Assembly: GCA_907165275.2 (NCBI GenBank)
Contig: OU015669.1
Coordinates: 8,640,501-8,704,500, forward strand
Direction of reading: 5' to 3'
Source: Zygaena filipendulae
Lineage: Eukaryota; Arthropoda; Insecta; Lepidoptera; Zygaenidae
Length of the DNA: 64,000 nt
Part shown: positions 34,358 to 45,418 of the stretch, one piece after another
Numbering within the stretch: the first letter of the stretch is position 1
Layout: every line of letters begins with the position of its first letter
The notes under the pieces: model-generated
What the model was told of the DNA's origin: nothing
Databases searched by the model: none
What the model saw: the letters and a program-made list of their open reading frames with translations, nothing else
Translations under genes and position numbers: made by a program

Positions 34358-34429
34358 TGCCGTGACCAGGATTCGAACCTGGGTTACTACGGCCACAACG
34401 TAGGGTCCTAACCACTAGACGATCACGGC
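34358..34429 (-). tRNA. tRNA-His, anticodon GTG
   Basis: The acceptor stem GCCGTGA/TCACGGC pairs perfectly. The anticodon stem CTACG/CGTAG closes the loop TTGTGGC with GTG at plus 34394-34396. The T arm is CCAGG-TTCGAAT-CCTGG and the discriminator is A. The sequence is close to what I recall for insect tRNA-His, with intact A and B boxes. A TTTTT on the minus strand (plus 34326-34330) lies about 28 bases downstream and could terminate transcription. No neighbouring tRNA. It decodes CAC/CAU; the required extra 5' G is added after transcription. Confidence 0.95.
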
Positions 34430-34749
34430 TACCGGAGCGGTGTGAGTGAATGCGAAATTGTCGACCACATTCTAACTGGAGTACACGTGTGACGTAACAA
34501 TAGACTGGGATTGTGCGGTCGAGTGATTTGGTGTCGAATTTTCTTCTTTACTTTATTATTGTTGTGAAAAAATTATGTACCTAAAGTAATAAATAATTAC
34601 ATAAATAACTTTTGCTAGGTACACTTTTTTCAATTATGCCAGATAGGTAATCTTTTTTGCATTTTTATAAACATTTTATTATAAGAGATTATTTAGTTTC
34701 TTTTATTTTGGACATGTAGGTAAATTGATTTTATTATAACAAAGATAAA

Positions 34750-34806
34750 ACAAAAAAAAAACATACAGTCGAATTTGAGAGCCTCCTCCATTTTTGGAAG
34801 TCGGTT
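34750..34806 (-). mobile_element. short GACTTCCAAAAAGGAGG repeat fragment
   Basis: Plus-strand cgaatttgagagcctcctcc and ttggaagtcggtt; same module as 32528-32592. Confidence 0.45.
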
Positions 34807-34913
34807 ACAAAAGTGATGAGTTTAAATTAATTACATACTTAAATAAAAAGTTACAATGGGTAAGCAATAAGTATCTGCTATTAACTAATAACAAAACAAA
34901 TTTTAAAATTGAC

Positions 34914-35160
34914 AGCTCCATTGGTGCAGTGGTTAGCTACCCTGACTGCTTGGCCAGGTGTCGCGAGTTCGATCCCCACGCATCAGGGTAAACATATTGT
35001 GATGAAATGTCTAGTAGGTATGTATATTTTTATATGTATCTATCTATTTACAAAAAAATGTATAATTTACCTATATCATATAAATTGTTTGATATCCATA
35101 GTACAAGCTTTGCTTAGTTTGGAACCAGGTGGCGCTGAGTGATAAAGTCCAAACATTGAA
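34914..35160 (+). mobile_element. tRNA-derived SINE, best copy
   Basis: The head has an A-box-like gtgcagtggttagctac at about 34924-34940 and a B-box gagttcgatcccc at 34965-34977, then catcagggtaaac. After a spacer the tail module gcttagtttggaaccaggtg gcgctg at about 35113-35138 is followed by aaagtccaaacattgaa. The same tail occurs at 2537-2591 and on the minus strand at 53180-53248. No target duplication was identified. Confidence 0.65.
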
Positions 35161-35237
35161 ATAAGAAATGAAATCAAATAACTCTATTGTATACTCACAA
35201 ACATAAAGGATAGCTACTTTAACAACTCATAAAATCA

Positions 35238-35444
35238 CCAGCTGTCCCCCGCGGCTTAACCCGCGGTAGTTTTGGAGTTCCCGCGGGACATCCAGGATAT
35301 ACCATAAGTACGTATAAATCTTTAATCACTCTATCTATTGGTGAAAACCGCATTAAAATCGGTTCAGTAGTTTTAAGTTTATCGTGAACTAACAGATAGA
35401 CAGACAGACGCGGCGGTGGACTTTGTTTTATAATATTATGTAGA
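35238..35444 (-). mobile_element. Helitron, ATCTACATAATATTATAAAA subtype, full length
   Basis: On the minus strand it starts A|TCTACATAATATTATAAAA and ends ccgcgggggacagCTGG|T, with hairpin ccgcgggttaagccgcgg. It contains the gacagacagacgcgg segment shared with the copy in the inverted duplication (39971-40175). Confidence 0.75.
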
Positions 35445-36667
35445 TACGGATGAGGCTACAATAGACGACAAGCATTACTATTATATAATATAAAAAATTA
35501 GGTATGTAGGTATAGGTACCCATTTTAATTTCTATCTGTAAACAAACAACAACACACAAAACTAAACATCAATAAAACAATACTATTACAATTACTCACA
35601 TTCAGTTGGACGACAAAATTGGTATAAGTAATTTGATGTCTAACCAAAATTGCTGTCAAATAACTCGAGCACGTGTCCGTAATTCGATGTTTATCAAAGG
35701 AATTATATTATTGTGATTGAGGTAACTCTAATTTTAACCGATTTGAATAAACAAGGATTCCATTCCCAATTTGTCTTTTATTTTGTTTTTTGCCATGTAT
35801 AGTACCTACCTATGTTAATTATGCGATTTTTTTGATTAGAACTCAGGACCGTTATTTTTTTTTTTTTACTTTTTTCCACGAAAAAGTTATTGAAGAATAA
35901 AAAATTTAAACAGCTACAAAATAAACCTAAAATGATTTGTTCTGCTCATCAGTCTTTACAACCATAAAAAGTAACTGCTTCATTTTCCGATAGGCTAATA
36001 ATACTAATACATAAATAAATAATAAAATTTGTAGGTATGTATAACTGCGGAACAAAAGTTGTAATTATAATCAAGAAAGGCTAAATTTATATGAAAGAGA
36101 TATCAATACTGAGACATAGTGGTGTATGTAATGTATGTACTTGAAACTATTCTAAGTTAATTTAGGTACATAAGAAACAAACAACTGTATAGAAGAAACA
36201 AAGAACTAGATAGTATGTAATTTCGAAAGTTAATTTGTGGTCAAAAAGACTCAAAACTCACCCATTCACTTTAATAGGGTTGGCGAGTGAATATTTTATA
36301 CTGACTCCGTCGTTAACCCTCGATGCGCGGGCGGGGTTAACTTTACCCAAAATTATACTGGACTATTAAATTTTTTTAACAACCGTAAGTTCATTAACAA
36401 AAAGCATTTTCTTGTTGTTTTAGGTATAACAATATAATAGGATAGTGATTCAAAACATAAAAAATAATTGCCGAATTGATTGCATTTTTTTTTCTTAATT
36501 CATACACATTTTAGAAAAGTTATTGATATTGAATCACACTTATACAAAAATGTGTTTCCAAGTTATTGTGTTTGTTACGAACTCCACGATGAAACGGCTG
36601 GACGAACTTGGATGAAATTCGTTATGGATGTCGCCTAAATTCGCTTATATCGTGAGTTAATTAATAA
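35445..36667. other. AT-rich spacer, no gene seen
   Basis: A patch near 36280-36350 (cgtcgttaaccctcgatgcg) is GC-richer. No coding, RNA or repeat signal supported. Confidence 0.45.
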
Positions 36668-36867
36668 TCCTACTAATATTATAAATGTGAAAGTGTGGAT
36701 GTTTGGATGTTTGTTACTCAATCACGCAAAAACGGCTGAACGGATTTGGATGAAATTTGATATGCACGTTGTCAGGGGTATAAAGAAGGACATAGGGTAC
36801 TTTATATCCTGGAATTCTCGCGGGAAATTCGAAATTACCGCGGGTGAAACCGCGGGGCACAGCATAG
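36668..36867 (+). mobile_element. full-length Helitron (Lep1-like), mutated terminus
   Basis: Begins A|TCCTACTAATATTATAAATG and carries the intact hairpin ccgcgggtgaaaccgcgg, but ends cagcATAG|T instead of CTAG. At 200 bp it is colinear with 14807-15005. Confidence 0.8.
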
Positions 36868-36879
36868 TAAAATTATTAT

Positions 36880-36954
36880 TCAATTTCAACTTCCTTCTGG
36901 AGTGCCCAAGGGATTCCCGAAATTCAGGCGAGTGAAACCGCAATGAACCGCTAG
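36880..36954 (+). mobile_element. Helitron 3'-end fragment
   Basis: cccaagggattcccgaaatt, ggcgagtgaaaccgcaatg and a CTAG|T terminus at 36951-36955, directly downstream of the previous copy. Confidence 0.55.
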
Positions 36955-37803
36955 TATAATATACATCTTCTCAGATCACCAAAGAGTTTCTTAACTGACG
37001 TCTAAACAACGTCAATCGTGGCTATTAGTATTACCTACTTAGATGAGTGATCGAAGGCGTGACGGCGGCTTTTGGTGCAAAAATAAACGTTTTATAATAA
37101 AAGAAACATGCAATCAACAATAACGATGCCACCGGCGATTCGCAAACTACGCAAATAAATAAAGCGACTAAAATTTATTGGAAGCCATTGCTTCTCTTTA
37201 GCGATCACAGCGGGATGGTTATGAGCTAAAGTTCTGAAGGCAAAGACGGACAGATTACAACCCTATTTCTACAATACAGCCTTTAAAACGTCTCTCTGCC
37301 AAAGGGAATAAGGATCAGGGAACGGCAAAACCATCTTTGTTTCCATGTAATGTCATCAATTTGTAACGTATTGTGTTTTGATTGCTCACGTCAGTTCGAT
37401 ACTATAGTTGGAGTCGACGGATGATACTCGTATGCGAACAGGAAATGGTTATGTCCTCAAGATCCGAAGCCAAGTTTCGAATGGTCCAAAATGGTGGAAT
37501 GTTATCTTTCGCTCCGTTAGTTTAGTTTATTGTCTCCAAGAGTCTTTTGAAGCGTAAAATCTATGGGTAACGATGAAGGAAGAATTGCCTTTGAAATATT
37601 CGCTTGGCTCGCTGAAGATTTCACGAAGGCTTTATGAAGTGTGAACGTTTCGGATGATCTCGGTTTTATTCGTGAGACAATATGAAATTTATGAATTTAA
37701 AACATTTTTCGTTGAAAAGGAAATATTTTGTGATATGAGAAATAAATGCGGCTTGAAAAATTTCCTGATGCACGGTAGTTAAGTTATGGATTTCATAATA
37801 TAA
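36955..37803. other. unique spacer, no gene seen
   Basis: GC-balanced in parts (37060-37330, 37380-37620) without repeats or motif-bearing frames. Confidence 0.4.
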
Positions 37804-37895
37804 ACAGCACCGTTGATCTAGTGGTTAGCAAAACTGACTGGCATGCCGGGTGTCACGGGTTCGATTCCCGCATCAGGGTAAACTTATAGTTTACC
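37804..37895 (+). mobile_element. SINE head
   Basis: A-box gatctagtggttagcaaaac at about 37814-37833, B-box gggttcgattcccg at 37857-37870, then catcagggtaaac. The tail module is not attached. Confidence 0.6.
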
Positions 37896-39330
37896 TGATG
37901 AATTACTATAGTTCATAATAACATTATAATTCTAAAAAGTGTTACATTCCTTTATAATTTTAAAGTCATACGTCTAATATTGACATCACGATACCTGCTT
38001 GACATCGTATAGAGCAAGAGAATAAATTCCCCTTTTATATCATTTAATATCCATGCCGTCATGAAAAGACGTGATATTGATGGACATTGTATTATAAAAT
38101 CACCAATATAAAACGCAGTCACTAGAGTTATGAGATTATCTGTGTCATTCATTCCAGAAAAGGTTGATCCTATTTTCGATATCGGTTAGAATTTAGCTCA
38201 AAATGTATCGGAGTATATAGAAAGAATACAACCCCTGACAAAGTGCACACCGAACCAAGTATCATTTAAGATCAAACACGTGATAATGGCCATAAGAGCG
38301 CCCCTATTATTTGATACAATAAAAGTGAAGTGCCGACATACTCCGCATTCTACTGCAAAACGGCAGCGATGGTAAATCTAACCGAGGTGATATTTTGCAA
38401 GAATAGCACATTGAGTCTTAATATGAGAGGGTCATAGATGAATTTGGAGTGGCAACTGAAGAAACCGGTGACAGATTTTAGGGTGACGAGGGCAGAATGC
38501 ATGCTGATATCTGGCGCATTGGAACGGCTGGTAGGCGCAATAGATACGGACTAATGTTGATTGAGAAAAATATAGCTCTCGTCTACCTAACGTCAGTACA
38601 ATAATTCGTGGTTATGTCTTCATGAATATTGAAGATACGAATGGCGATATTTTTATTTGATTACACTTTTAGTACGGCACAATAGTATCGACGTTAACGG
38701 ACATCATAAATTGATGTGACGTGTAGCGGATGTCTGTTTTATTTTAACAAATAAAATTGATTTTATCTGATTCCTTTCTTTTAGAGCTTCCTGTTTCGTT
38801 GCGTAGTGAAAGCCATGATTTTTTTATTGTACTGACTGTATTATTTTTATTTTACTTTTACTTTTACTATCGATATAATATCATTGCTGGCACTGTGTTC
38901 AAACCATCTAAATAATTCCAATAAACTATTTTTTATTTATCATGTCAAATCTGATTTATTATTGAGTACTATACGAATAGAAATATTATACTGTAACGTC
39001 TCTAGAGATAAAAACTTTTGTAAGCTGTTCATTGAACCAGTCCTTATCAGGAATATTATGAAATACTAAAATTGCTCTCCAAAATATAATCAGGGGTATT
39101 AATTACCGAATTGCACACGCATTACTGGTTCAGACGCGACACTTTGTCGGTGTTATTAAATTTATTCACCCCGTCTTCCCCTTCAACCCTTTTAGGTTAG
39201 TCGACTGAGTGTACAATACTTGCTTTTAGGGTAATCCTGTGAGATTTATGGGTAACAGATAAAATTTAAAAATTAGTTCATTATTCTGGCAAACTAACCT
39301 GAAACTATTTTTGTAGAAAAAATATATAAC
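37896..39330. other. unique spacer, no gene seen
   Basis: No motif-bearing ORF. A stretch at 38190-38580 is GC-balanced and unique but not coding as far as I can tell. Confidence 0.4.
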
Positions 39331-39537
39331 CAGCGGGGTTAGCCAAGTTGACATTCTACAATCGTTAACGCATAGAAAACATAAGTAAAGAATCGTCATG
39401 TCACTTGGTCAGCCAATTAAAACTCTAGTTTTCAAGTGGTCACGTAAAGCTGGAGTTTTGATTGGCTGACCAAACCTTTCTATTCTAGTTTTCTATGCGT
39501 TAACGATTGTAGAGTGTCAACTTGGCTAACTCTGCTG
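39331..39537. mobile_element. palindromic MITE, original copy
   Basis: TIRs of about 48 bp (CAGCGGGGTTAGCCAAGTTG inwards; complement ending CTTGGCTAACTCTGCTG) surround a second inverted pair centred on tcaagtggtcacg. The left half has a segment (cataagtaaagaatcgtcat) not mirrored on the right. The right terminus motif is followed at 39566-39587 by a second ggcttaccctgctg copy. No target duplication could be defined. Confidence 0.7.
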
Positions 39538-39970
39538 TTTCGTTAAGGGATAAAATCAAGCAAAAAAGAAATTGGCTTACCCTGCTGTTTCGTTAAGGGA
39601 TAAAACCACCATTTGTATAGTAAAAGTTGAATTCTTTTATGACATAAATGATTCATATAGACTCATCAGTAATAAAATATCCAAGCAATTCTCCAAGAAA
39701 AAAATCAGCTTGCGTGTTTCCTATCTGTTCATATCCATTGGATCCTGTCAAAATAAATTTGAGAAAAGATTGATGCGGTTATTCAACACTAATTTGAGAA
39801 CATTAAAACTTCGTTAATGGATGGGATCGTGCCGTGAAATTAATTAACTGATGTTTATGCATGCAATTACGATATTTATGTTGGCTTATCTCCTCTAAGT
39901 AATTTCGTTCTAATTATGTATGAACAATATAAATATATGTATAAAGTAGGTGGAGTAGCTTGTATATATT

Positions 39971-40175
39971 ACTATCTGTCCCCTGCGGTTTCACCCGCGG
40001 TAGTTTCCGAGTTCCCGCGGTGATTCCAAGATAAACTATACGTATAAACCTTCCTCTTGAACCACTCTATCTATTAAAAAAATCGCATAAAAATCCGTTG
40101 CGGAGTTTTAAAGATCTAAGCATACATAGGGACAGACAGCCAACGCGAAGCGACTATGTTTTGTATTATGTAGGT
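39971..40175 (-). mobile_element. Helitron in left arm of the inverted duplication
   Basis: Plus-strand tatctgtcccctgcggtttcacc and accctctatcta-like body, same subtype as 35238-35444; the terminal CTAG has become ATAG. Mirrored at 43665-43869. Confidence 0.7.
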
Positions 40176-40490
40176 AGTGATTTTCATTACAGAAATGTAA
40201 GATTACCTGACTATGTTCCTTTCTCTGTCAATAAAATCTGTAGATTTTACGAAGAATCCAAAACACCTACTCGTTAGGACGAATTAATTGATTGTGATGC
40301 AGATTCCAAGATATAAAATAAGATTGGAAACTACAATTTTAAAATTTGCAATAACATCAATAAGAAATAGAAAAGCTAATACGAAATTGAAAACTTGCAG
40401 AAGTTTGTTAGTTTCAATAACTTTAAATTGCGCAATTTCTGGCGACTTCGATTGACGTTTAACAAAATTAATCCTTCAGGTCGAAAATGA

Positions 40491-40607
40491 GCACTTTCCT
40501 AAAATGTCCACATTCCTAAAACGTCCACTTTCCTAAAATGTCCACATTCCTAAAACGTCCACTTTCCTAAAATGTCCACTTTCCTTAAATGTACACTTTC
40601 CTAAAAT
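40491..40607. repeat. 17-bp minisatellite, about 7 units, left arm
   Basis: Unit gtccactttcctaaaat with an alternating variant gtccacattcctaaaac. The exact complement lies at 43233-43349. Confidence 0.9.
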
Positions 40608-41822
40608 AACAACATTCTTGGGGAAATCTTGCACATTGACTAAATTTCCGAAAGAAAGTTTTCATCCATCGAAAGGCATGCTTTGTCAAAATAATATTTT
40701 ATCAATCAATTTTTTTTTTATTGCCGTCAGAAATTTCACTTTCGAACATAATAATTCTTAAAATAAACATACTAACATACTAAATACGTATAACAAAACC
40801 AAATAAAACTAACAGAATCGAATTGTTTGTCGCATAACTAATAGGTAATAATCGCCCAGTAATTCCATTACTAACAAATTCGATTGTCAGAAGCTTACTC
40901 GTTATTGGGGTTGACAATTTTCGAATTGCAATCCCCATAATATGTAAATTCACCCCACGTGTCGAATACAATGTTTGGTTGGTGGATGCGTTGTAATCGA
41001 AATATAGATAATGTTTATACAGTTTTTGGGTAAATGGAAAATAGATAGTCAAAATTATTTAATACGACCCAACCAATTGGGATTTCAGCTTTTTACCCAT
41101 TTAAGAGTTAAGGGTTGCGTTGTAAAAAACTCTTAGCTTACTCACATTATAAAAGAGAGTCGTGTGCTAATTGTAAAAGTTCTGAATACCTAAAACTAGA
41201 CATAAATCAATGAGTGCTTGCGTCCGCCATTTTGATTATTATTAAATGCTTAATTTTCTTCAATTTCACACATCTTAATCTACAATAATATATAAAAAAA
41301 TATGTAACAAGCAACTAGAAGTGTGTTTTTATTTCACACAAACTTTTGAAATACTTTTTCTTAAATCAAGCTTTTTCAGAGTTTCATTTTCAAATGTCTG
41401 TAAAAAAACTGTGCTAGTTTTTGATCTGTGCTAGATTGTATATGAACCATTTGAAAAAACTGGTCTGTCTGTCTTCGGACCTTGTCTTGTAATATGTCCC
41501 CTCTTTATTTACCGTAGTAGTTCAAACGTCCATATGGTAAGCTAACAACGACAGATTTTCGGATAATACTCGTACTGACTGATACCTCAAATTTCTAATT
41601 TGAATCAGTAAAACGATATTGCCATCAAATATATTTAGGGTTGCTCAAGTTGGACAATCAATCAGAAGAATTGCTTGGATATTTTATTACTGATGAGTCT
41701 ATATGAATCATTTATGTCATAAAAGAATTCAACTTTTACTATACAAATGGTGGTTTTATCCCTTAACGAAACAGCAGGGTAAGCCAATTTCTTTTTTGCT
41801 TGATTTTATCCCTTAACGAAAC

Positions 41823-42017
41823 AGCAGAGTTAGCCAAGTTGACACTCTACAATCGTTAACGCATAGAAAACTAGAATAGAAAGGTTTGGTCAGCCAATTA
41901 AAACTCTAGTTTTCAAGTGGTCACGTAAAGCTGGAGTTTTGATTGGCTGACCAAACCTTTCTATTCTAGTTTTCTATGCGTTAACGATTGTAGAGTGTCA
42001 ACTTGGCTAACTCTGCT
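41823..42017. mobile_element. palindromic MITE at the centre of the inverted duplication
   Basis: Both halves end CAGCAGAGTTAGCC / GGCTAACTCTGCTG. The right half equals the right half of the copy at 39331-39537. The left half is its reverse complement out to about 41898 and only then follows the original left half. This places the axis inside the MITE stem. Confidence 0.8.
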
Positions 42018-43232
42018 GTTTCGTTAAGGGATAAAATCAAGCAAAAAAGAAATTGGCTTACCCTGCTGTTTCGTTAAGGGATAAAACCACCATTTGTATA
42101 GTAAAAGTTGAATTCTTTTATGACATAAATGATTCATATAGACTCATCAGTAATAAAATATCCAAGCAATTCTTCTGATTGATTGTCCAACTTGAGCAAC
42201 CCTAAATATATTTGATGGCAATATCGTTTTACTGATTCAAATTAGAAATTTGAGGTATCAGTCAGTACGAGTATTATCCGAAAATCTGTCGTTGTTAGCT
42301 TACCATATGGACGTTTGAACTACTACGGTAAATAAAGAGGGGACATATTACAAGACAAGGTCCGAAGACAGACAGACCAGTTTTTTCAAATGGTTCATAT
42401 ACAATCTAGCACAGATCAAAAACTAGCACAGTTTTTTTACAGACATTTGAAAATGAAACTCTGAAAAAGCTTGATTTAAGAAAAAGTATTTCAAAAGTTT
42501 GTGTGAAATAAAAACACACTTCTAGTTGCTTGTTACATATTTTTTTATATATTATTGTAGATTAAGATGTGTGAAATTGAAGAAAATTAAGCATTTAATA
42601 ATAATCAAAATGGCGGACGCAAGCACTCATTGATTTATGTCTAGTTTTAGGTATTCAGAACTTTTACAATTAGCACACGACTCTCTTTTATAATGTGAGT
42701 AAGCTAAGAGTTTTTTACAACGCAACCCTTAACTCTTAAATGGGTAAAAAGCTGAAATCCCAATTGGTTGGGTCGTATTAAATAATTTTGACTATCTATT
42801 TTCCATTTACCCAAAAACTGTATAAACATTATCTATATTTCGATTACAACGCATCCACCAACCAAACATTGTATTCGACACGTGGGGTGAATTTACATAT
42901 TATGGGGATTGCAATTCGAAAATTGTCAACCCCAATAACGAGTAAGCTTCTGACAATCGAATTTGTTAGTAATGGAATTACTGGGCGATTATTACCTATT
43001 AGTTATGCGACAAACAATTCGATTCTGTTAGTTTTATTTGGTTTTGTTATACGTATTTAGTATGTTAGTATGTTTATTTTAAGAATTATTATGTTCGAAA
43101 GTGAAATTTCTGACGGCAATAAAAAAAAAATTGATTGATAAAATATTATTTTGACAAAGCATGCCTTTCGATGGATGAAAACTTTCTTTCGGAAATTTAG
43201 TCAATGTGCAAGATTTCCCCAAGAATGTTGTT

Positions 43233-43349
43233 ATTTTAGGAAAGTGTACATTTAAGGAAAGTGGACATTTTAGGAAAGTGGACGTTTTAGGAATGTGGAC
43301 ATTTTAGGAAAGTGGACGTTTTAGGAATGTGGACATTTTAGGAAAGTGC
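43233..43349. repeat. 17-bp minisatellite, right arm
   Basis: Reverse-complement copy of 40491-40607, with the same unit order and variants. Confidence 0.9.
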
Positions 43350-43664
43350 TCATTTTCGACCTGAAGGATTAATTTTGTTAAACGTCAATCGAAGTCGCCA
43401 GAAATTGCGCAATTTAAAGTTATTGAAACTAACAAACTTCTGCAAGTTTTCAATTTCGTATTAGCTTTTCTATTTCTTATTGATGTTATTGCAAATTTTA
43501 AAATTGTAGTTTCCAATCTTATTTTATATCTTGGAATCTGCATCACAATCAATTAATTCGTCCTAACGAGTAGGTGTTTTGGATTCTTCGTAAAATCTAC
43601 AGATTTTATTGACAGAGAAAGGAACATAGTCAGGTAATCTTACATTTCTGTAATGAAAATCACT

Positions 43665-43869
43665 ACCTACATAATACAAAACATAGTCGCTTCGCGTTGG
43701 CTGTCTGTCCCTATGTATGCTTAGATCTTTAAAACTCCGCAACGGATTTTTATGCGATTTTTTTAATAGATAGAGTGGTTCAAGAGGAAGGTTTATACGT
43801 ATAGTTTATCTTGGAATCACCGCGGGAACTCGGAAACTACCGCGGGTGAAACCGCAGGGGACAGATAGT
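43665..43869 (+). mobile_element. Helitron in right arm of the inverted duplication
   Basis: Mirror copy of 39971-40175; hairpin ccgcgggtgaaaccgc and terminus acagATAG|T. Confidence 0.7.
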
Positions 43870-44227
43870 AATATATACAAGCTACTCCACCTACTTTATA
43901 CATATATTTATATTGTTCATACATAATTAGAACGAAATTACTTAGAGGAGATAAGCCAACATAAATATCGTAATTGCATGCATAAACATCAGTTAATTAA
44001 TTTCACGGCACGATCCCATCCATTAACGAAGTTTTAATGTTCTCAAATTAGTGTTGAATAACCGCATCAATCTTTTCTCAAATTTATTTTGACAGGATCC
44101 AATGGATATGAACAGATAGGAAACACGCAAGCTGATTTTTTTCAGAAACTTTTGCAAAGAAATGAGTAAGTACCTAAATAAAAATTCATACTGAATAACG
44201 GAAAATGATCAACTATACTTAATATAT

Positions 44228-44262
44228 TAACTGTTTCCCTCGGTTTCACCCGCGATAATTTA
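44228..44262 (-). mobile_element. Helitron 3'-end fragment
   Basis: tgtttccctcggtttcacccgc is the Helitron 3' module; it is cut by the MITE that begins at 44263. Confidence 0.45.
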
Positions 44263-44582
44263 GGCTAGTTTCCTAATTTATTTTTTAGTCCGTTTTGTAG
44301 ATTATTAAAAACTATTGGATACGTATTTTTTTATTTTTTATGTAACCAAAAAATAACGGAGATATATCAAGTCGAAATTTCACATGACGTCACGCCTCGC
44401 TACAGTTTGTTCGCACGTTATAGCGAGCTGTGACGTCACGAGTCCCCCACCCTAAACTTTAATGCGCTTTATCTATGCATATTTCCATTATTTTAAAAAA
44501 GCAAAAAATACGTGTATTTATTTTTTATTATCTAACTGACGGACTAAATAGAATTTTGATTTTTTTACCCAGGAAACTAGCC
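44263..44582. mobile_element. TAGTCCGTC MITE, copy 3, with paired CRE sites
   Basis: Perfect 12-bp termini GGCTAGTTTCCT / AGGAAACTAGCC enclose the family core TTTAGTCCGTTTTGTAG ... CTAACTGACGGACTAAA. Perfect TGACGTCA sites lie at 44385-44392 and 44431-44438. The outer ends differ from copy 4, so two subfamilies share one core. Confidence 0.75.
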
Positions 44583-44760
44583 TCCCTTTTCATCCCCTTA
44601 GGGGTTGAATTTTCAAAAATTCTCTCTTATCGGATGCCTACGTCATACAAAGAACACACCCTCCAAGTTTCAGGTCTCTACGATCAGCGGTTTAGGCTGT
44701 GCGTTGATCCATCAGTCATTCAGGACAAAGCATTTTGTATATTGTATGTACAGACTAATA
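44583..44760. mobile_element. CCCCTTAGGGGTTGAATTTTC repeat fragment
   Basis: catccccttaggggttgaat, atcggatgcctacgtcatac and gcggtttaggctgtgcgttg follow the order of a repeat I recall as common in Lepidoptera. A related end (ctgactgactgattgactga) is at 53625-53660. Class unknown. Confidence 0.5.
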
Positions 44761-45120
44761 GTAGTAGTATAAGTATAATAATAGTCAAGATTATTATCTT
44801 CTATGTCACTAATAATCCATTTACATTGTCCATATCGCCTAATTAACAAGTTGATTGACCATAGTTATAGGATGCGATACAAACTTACCGTTAATTACAT
44901 TCGCTACATTGTACATTTGGATACTCTATACAGTACTAATCCTTGAGGTATATACCTACCCATTGTGAATGGTGTACTTATAGATAGGCTCTTTGAGCAT
45001 TGTGTTGTAAATTGTAATCAGTTTTTTAACGGCATAATTTTTCACTAGTTTATAGCAACTTGTAATCGGTAGTGTTACTATTATATAGAATAGAATAGAA
45101 TAGTGAGACTTATTAATCTT

Positions 45121-45418
45121 AATGGGCATGATAACAAGGTATAAAAATCAAAATTATATTTAGTCCGTCAGTTAGATGGTAAAAAAATAATGCTTTTTCG
45201 AATTATTGAATAAATACGCATCAAATTTAAAGTGGGAGGTCGCGACGTCATAACTATGTAGGAAAGTGTACCTAGGTGTGACGTCACACGGAATTTCAAC
45301 TCAATGTAGGGATCACCGTTATTTTTGAATTACGTACAAAAAGGGAAAATACGTGTCCAAGAATTTTTATTAATCTACAAGACGGACTAAAAATTAAAAT
45401 TTAGTCATCATGCCCATT
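45121..45418. mobile_element. TAGTCCGTC MITE, copy 4, with paired CRE sites
   Basis: Termini aatgggcatgataac / gtcatcatgcccatt enclose TTTAGTCCGTCAGTTAG ... GACGGACTAAA. CGACGTCA at 45243-45250 (one change) and perfect TGACGTCA at 45279-45286. Confidence 0.75.

Larger units (their letters stand above)
39697..44143. repeat. 4.45-kb inverted duplication, 2.2-kb arms
   Basis: Position x on the left pairs with 83840 - x on the right. Ten sampled blocks of 20-60 bases between 39697 and 41880 match without a difference, and the outer limits are exact: g39697/c43 of 44143 pair and the next bases do not. Only the central 60 bases show mismatches. The arms contain a Helitron, a minisatellite and identical 90-codon spurious frames. 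The left flank 39331-39692 is a direct copy of the centre-right sequence (MITE plus flank). Either a recent inverted duplication or an assembly/library artefact. Confidence 0.9.

Noticed and set aside
37804..37895. tRNA gene
   Set aside because: Good B box, but no acceptor pairing, and the sequence recurs with a shared tail elsewhere, so it is a SINE.
39572..39817. 81-codon frame
   Set aside because: It spans the junction of the inverted duplication.
40780..43060. Identical 90-codon frames at 40780-41052 (-) and 42788-43060 (+)
   Set aside because: They are mirror copies created by the inverted duplication; no motif, AT-rich codons, and identity is explained by the arms.
44475..44846. 123-codon frame
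   Set aside because: It crosses the end of a CRE-bearing MITE and a second repeat, so it cannot be one gene.
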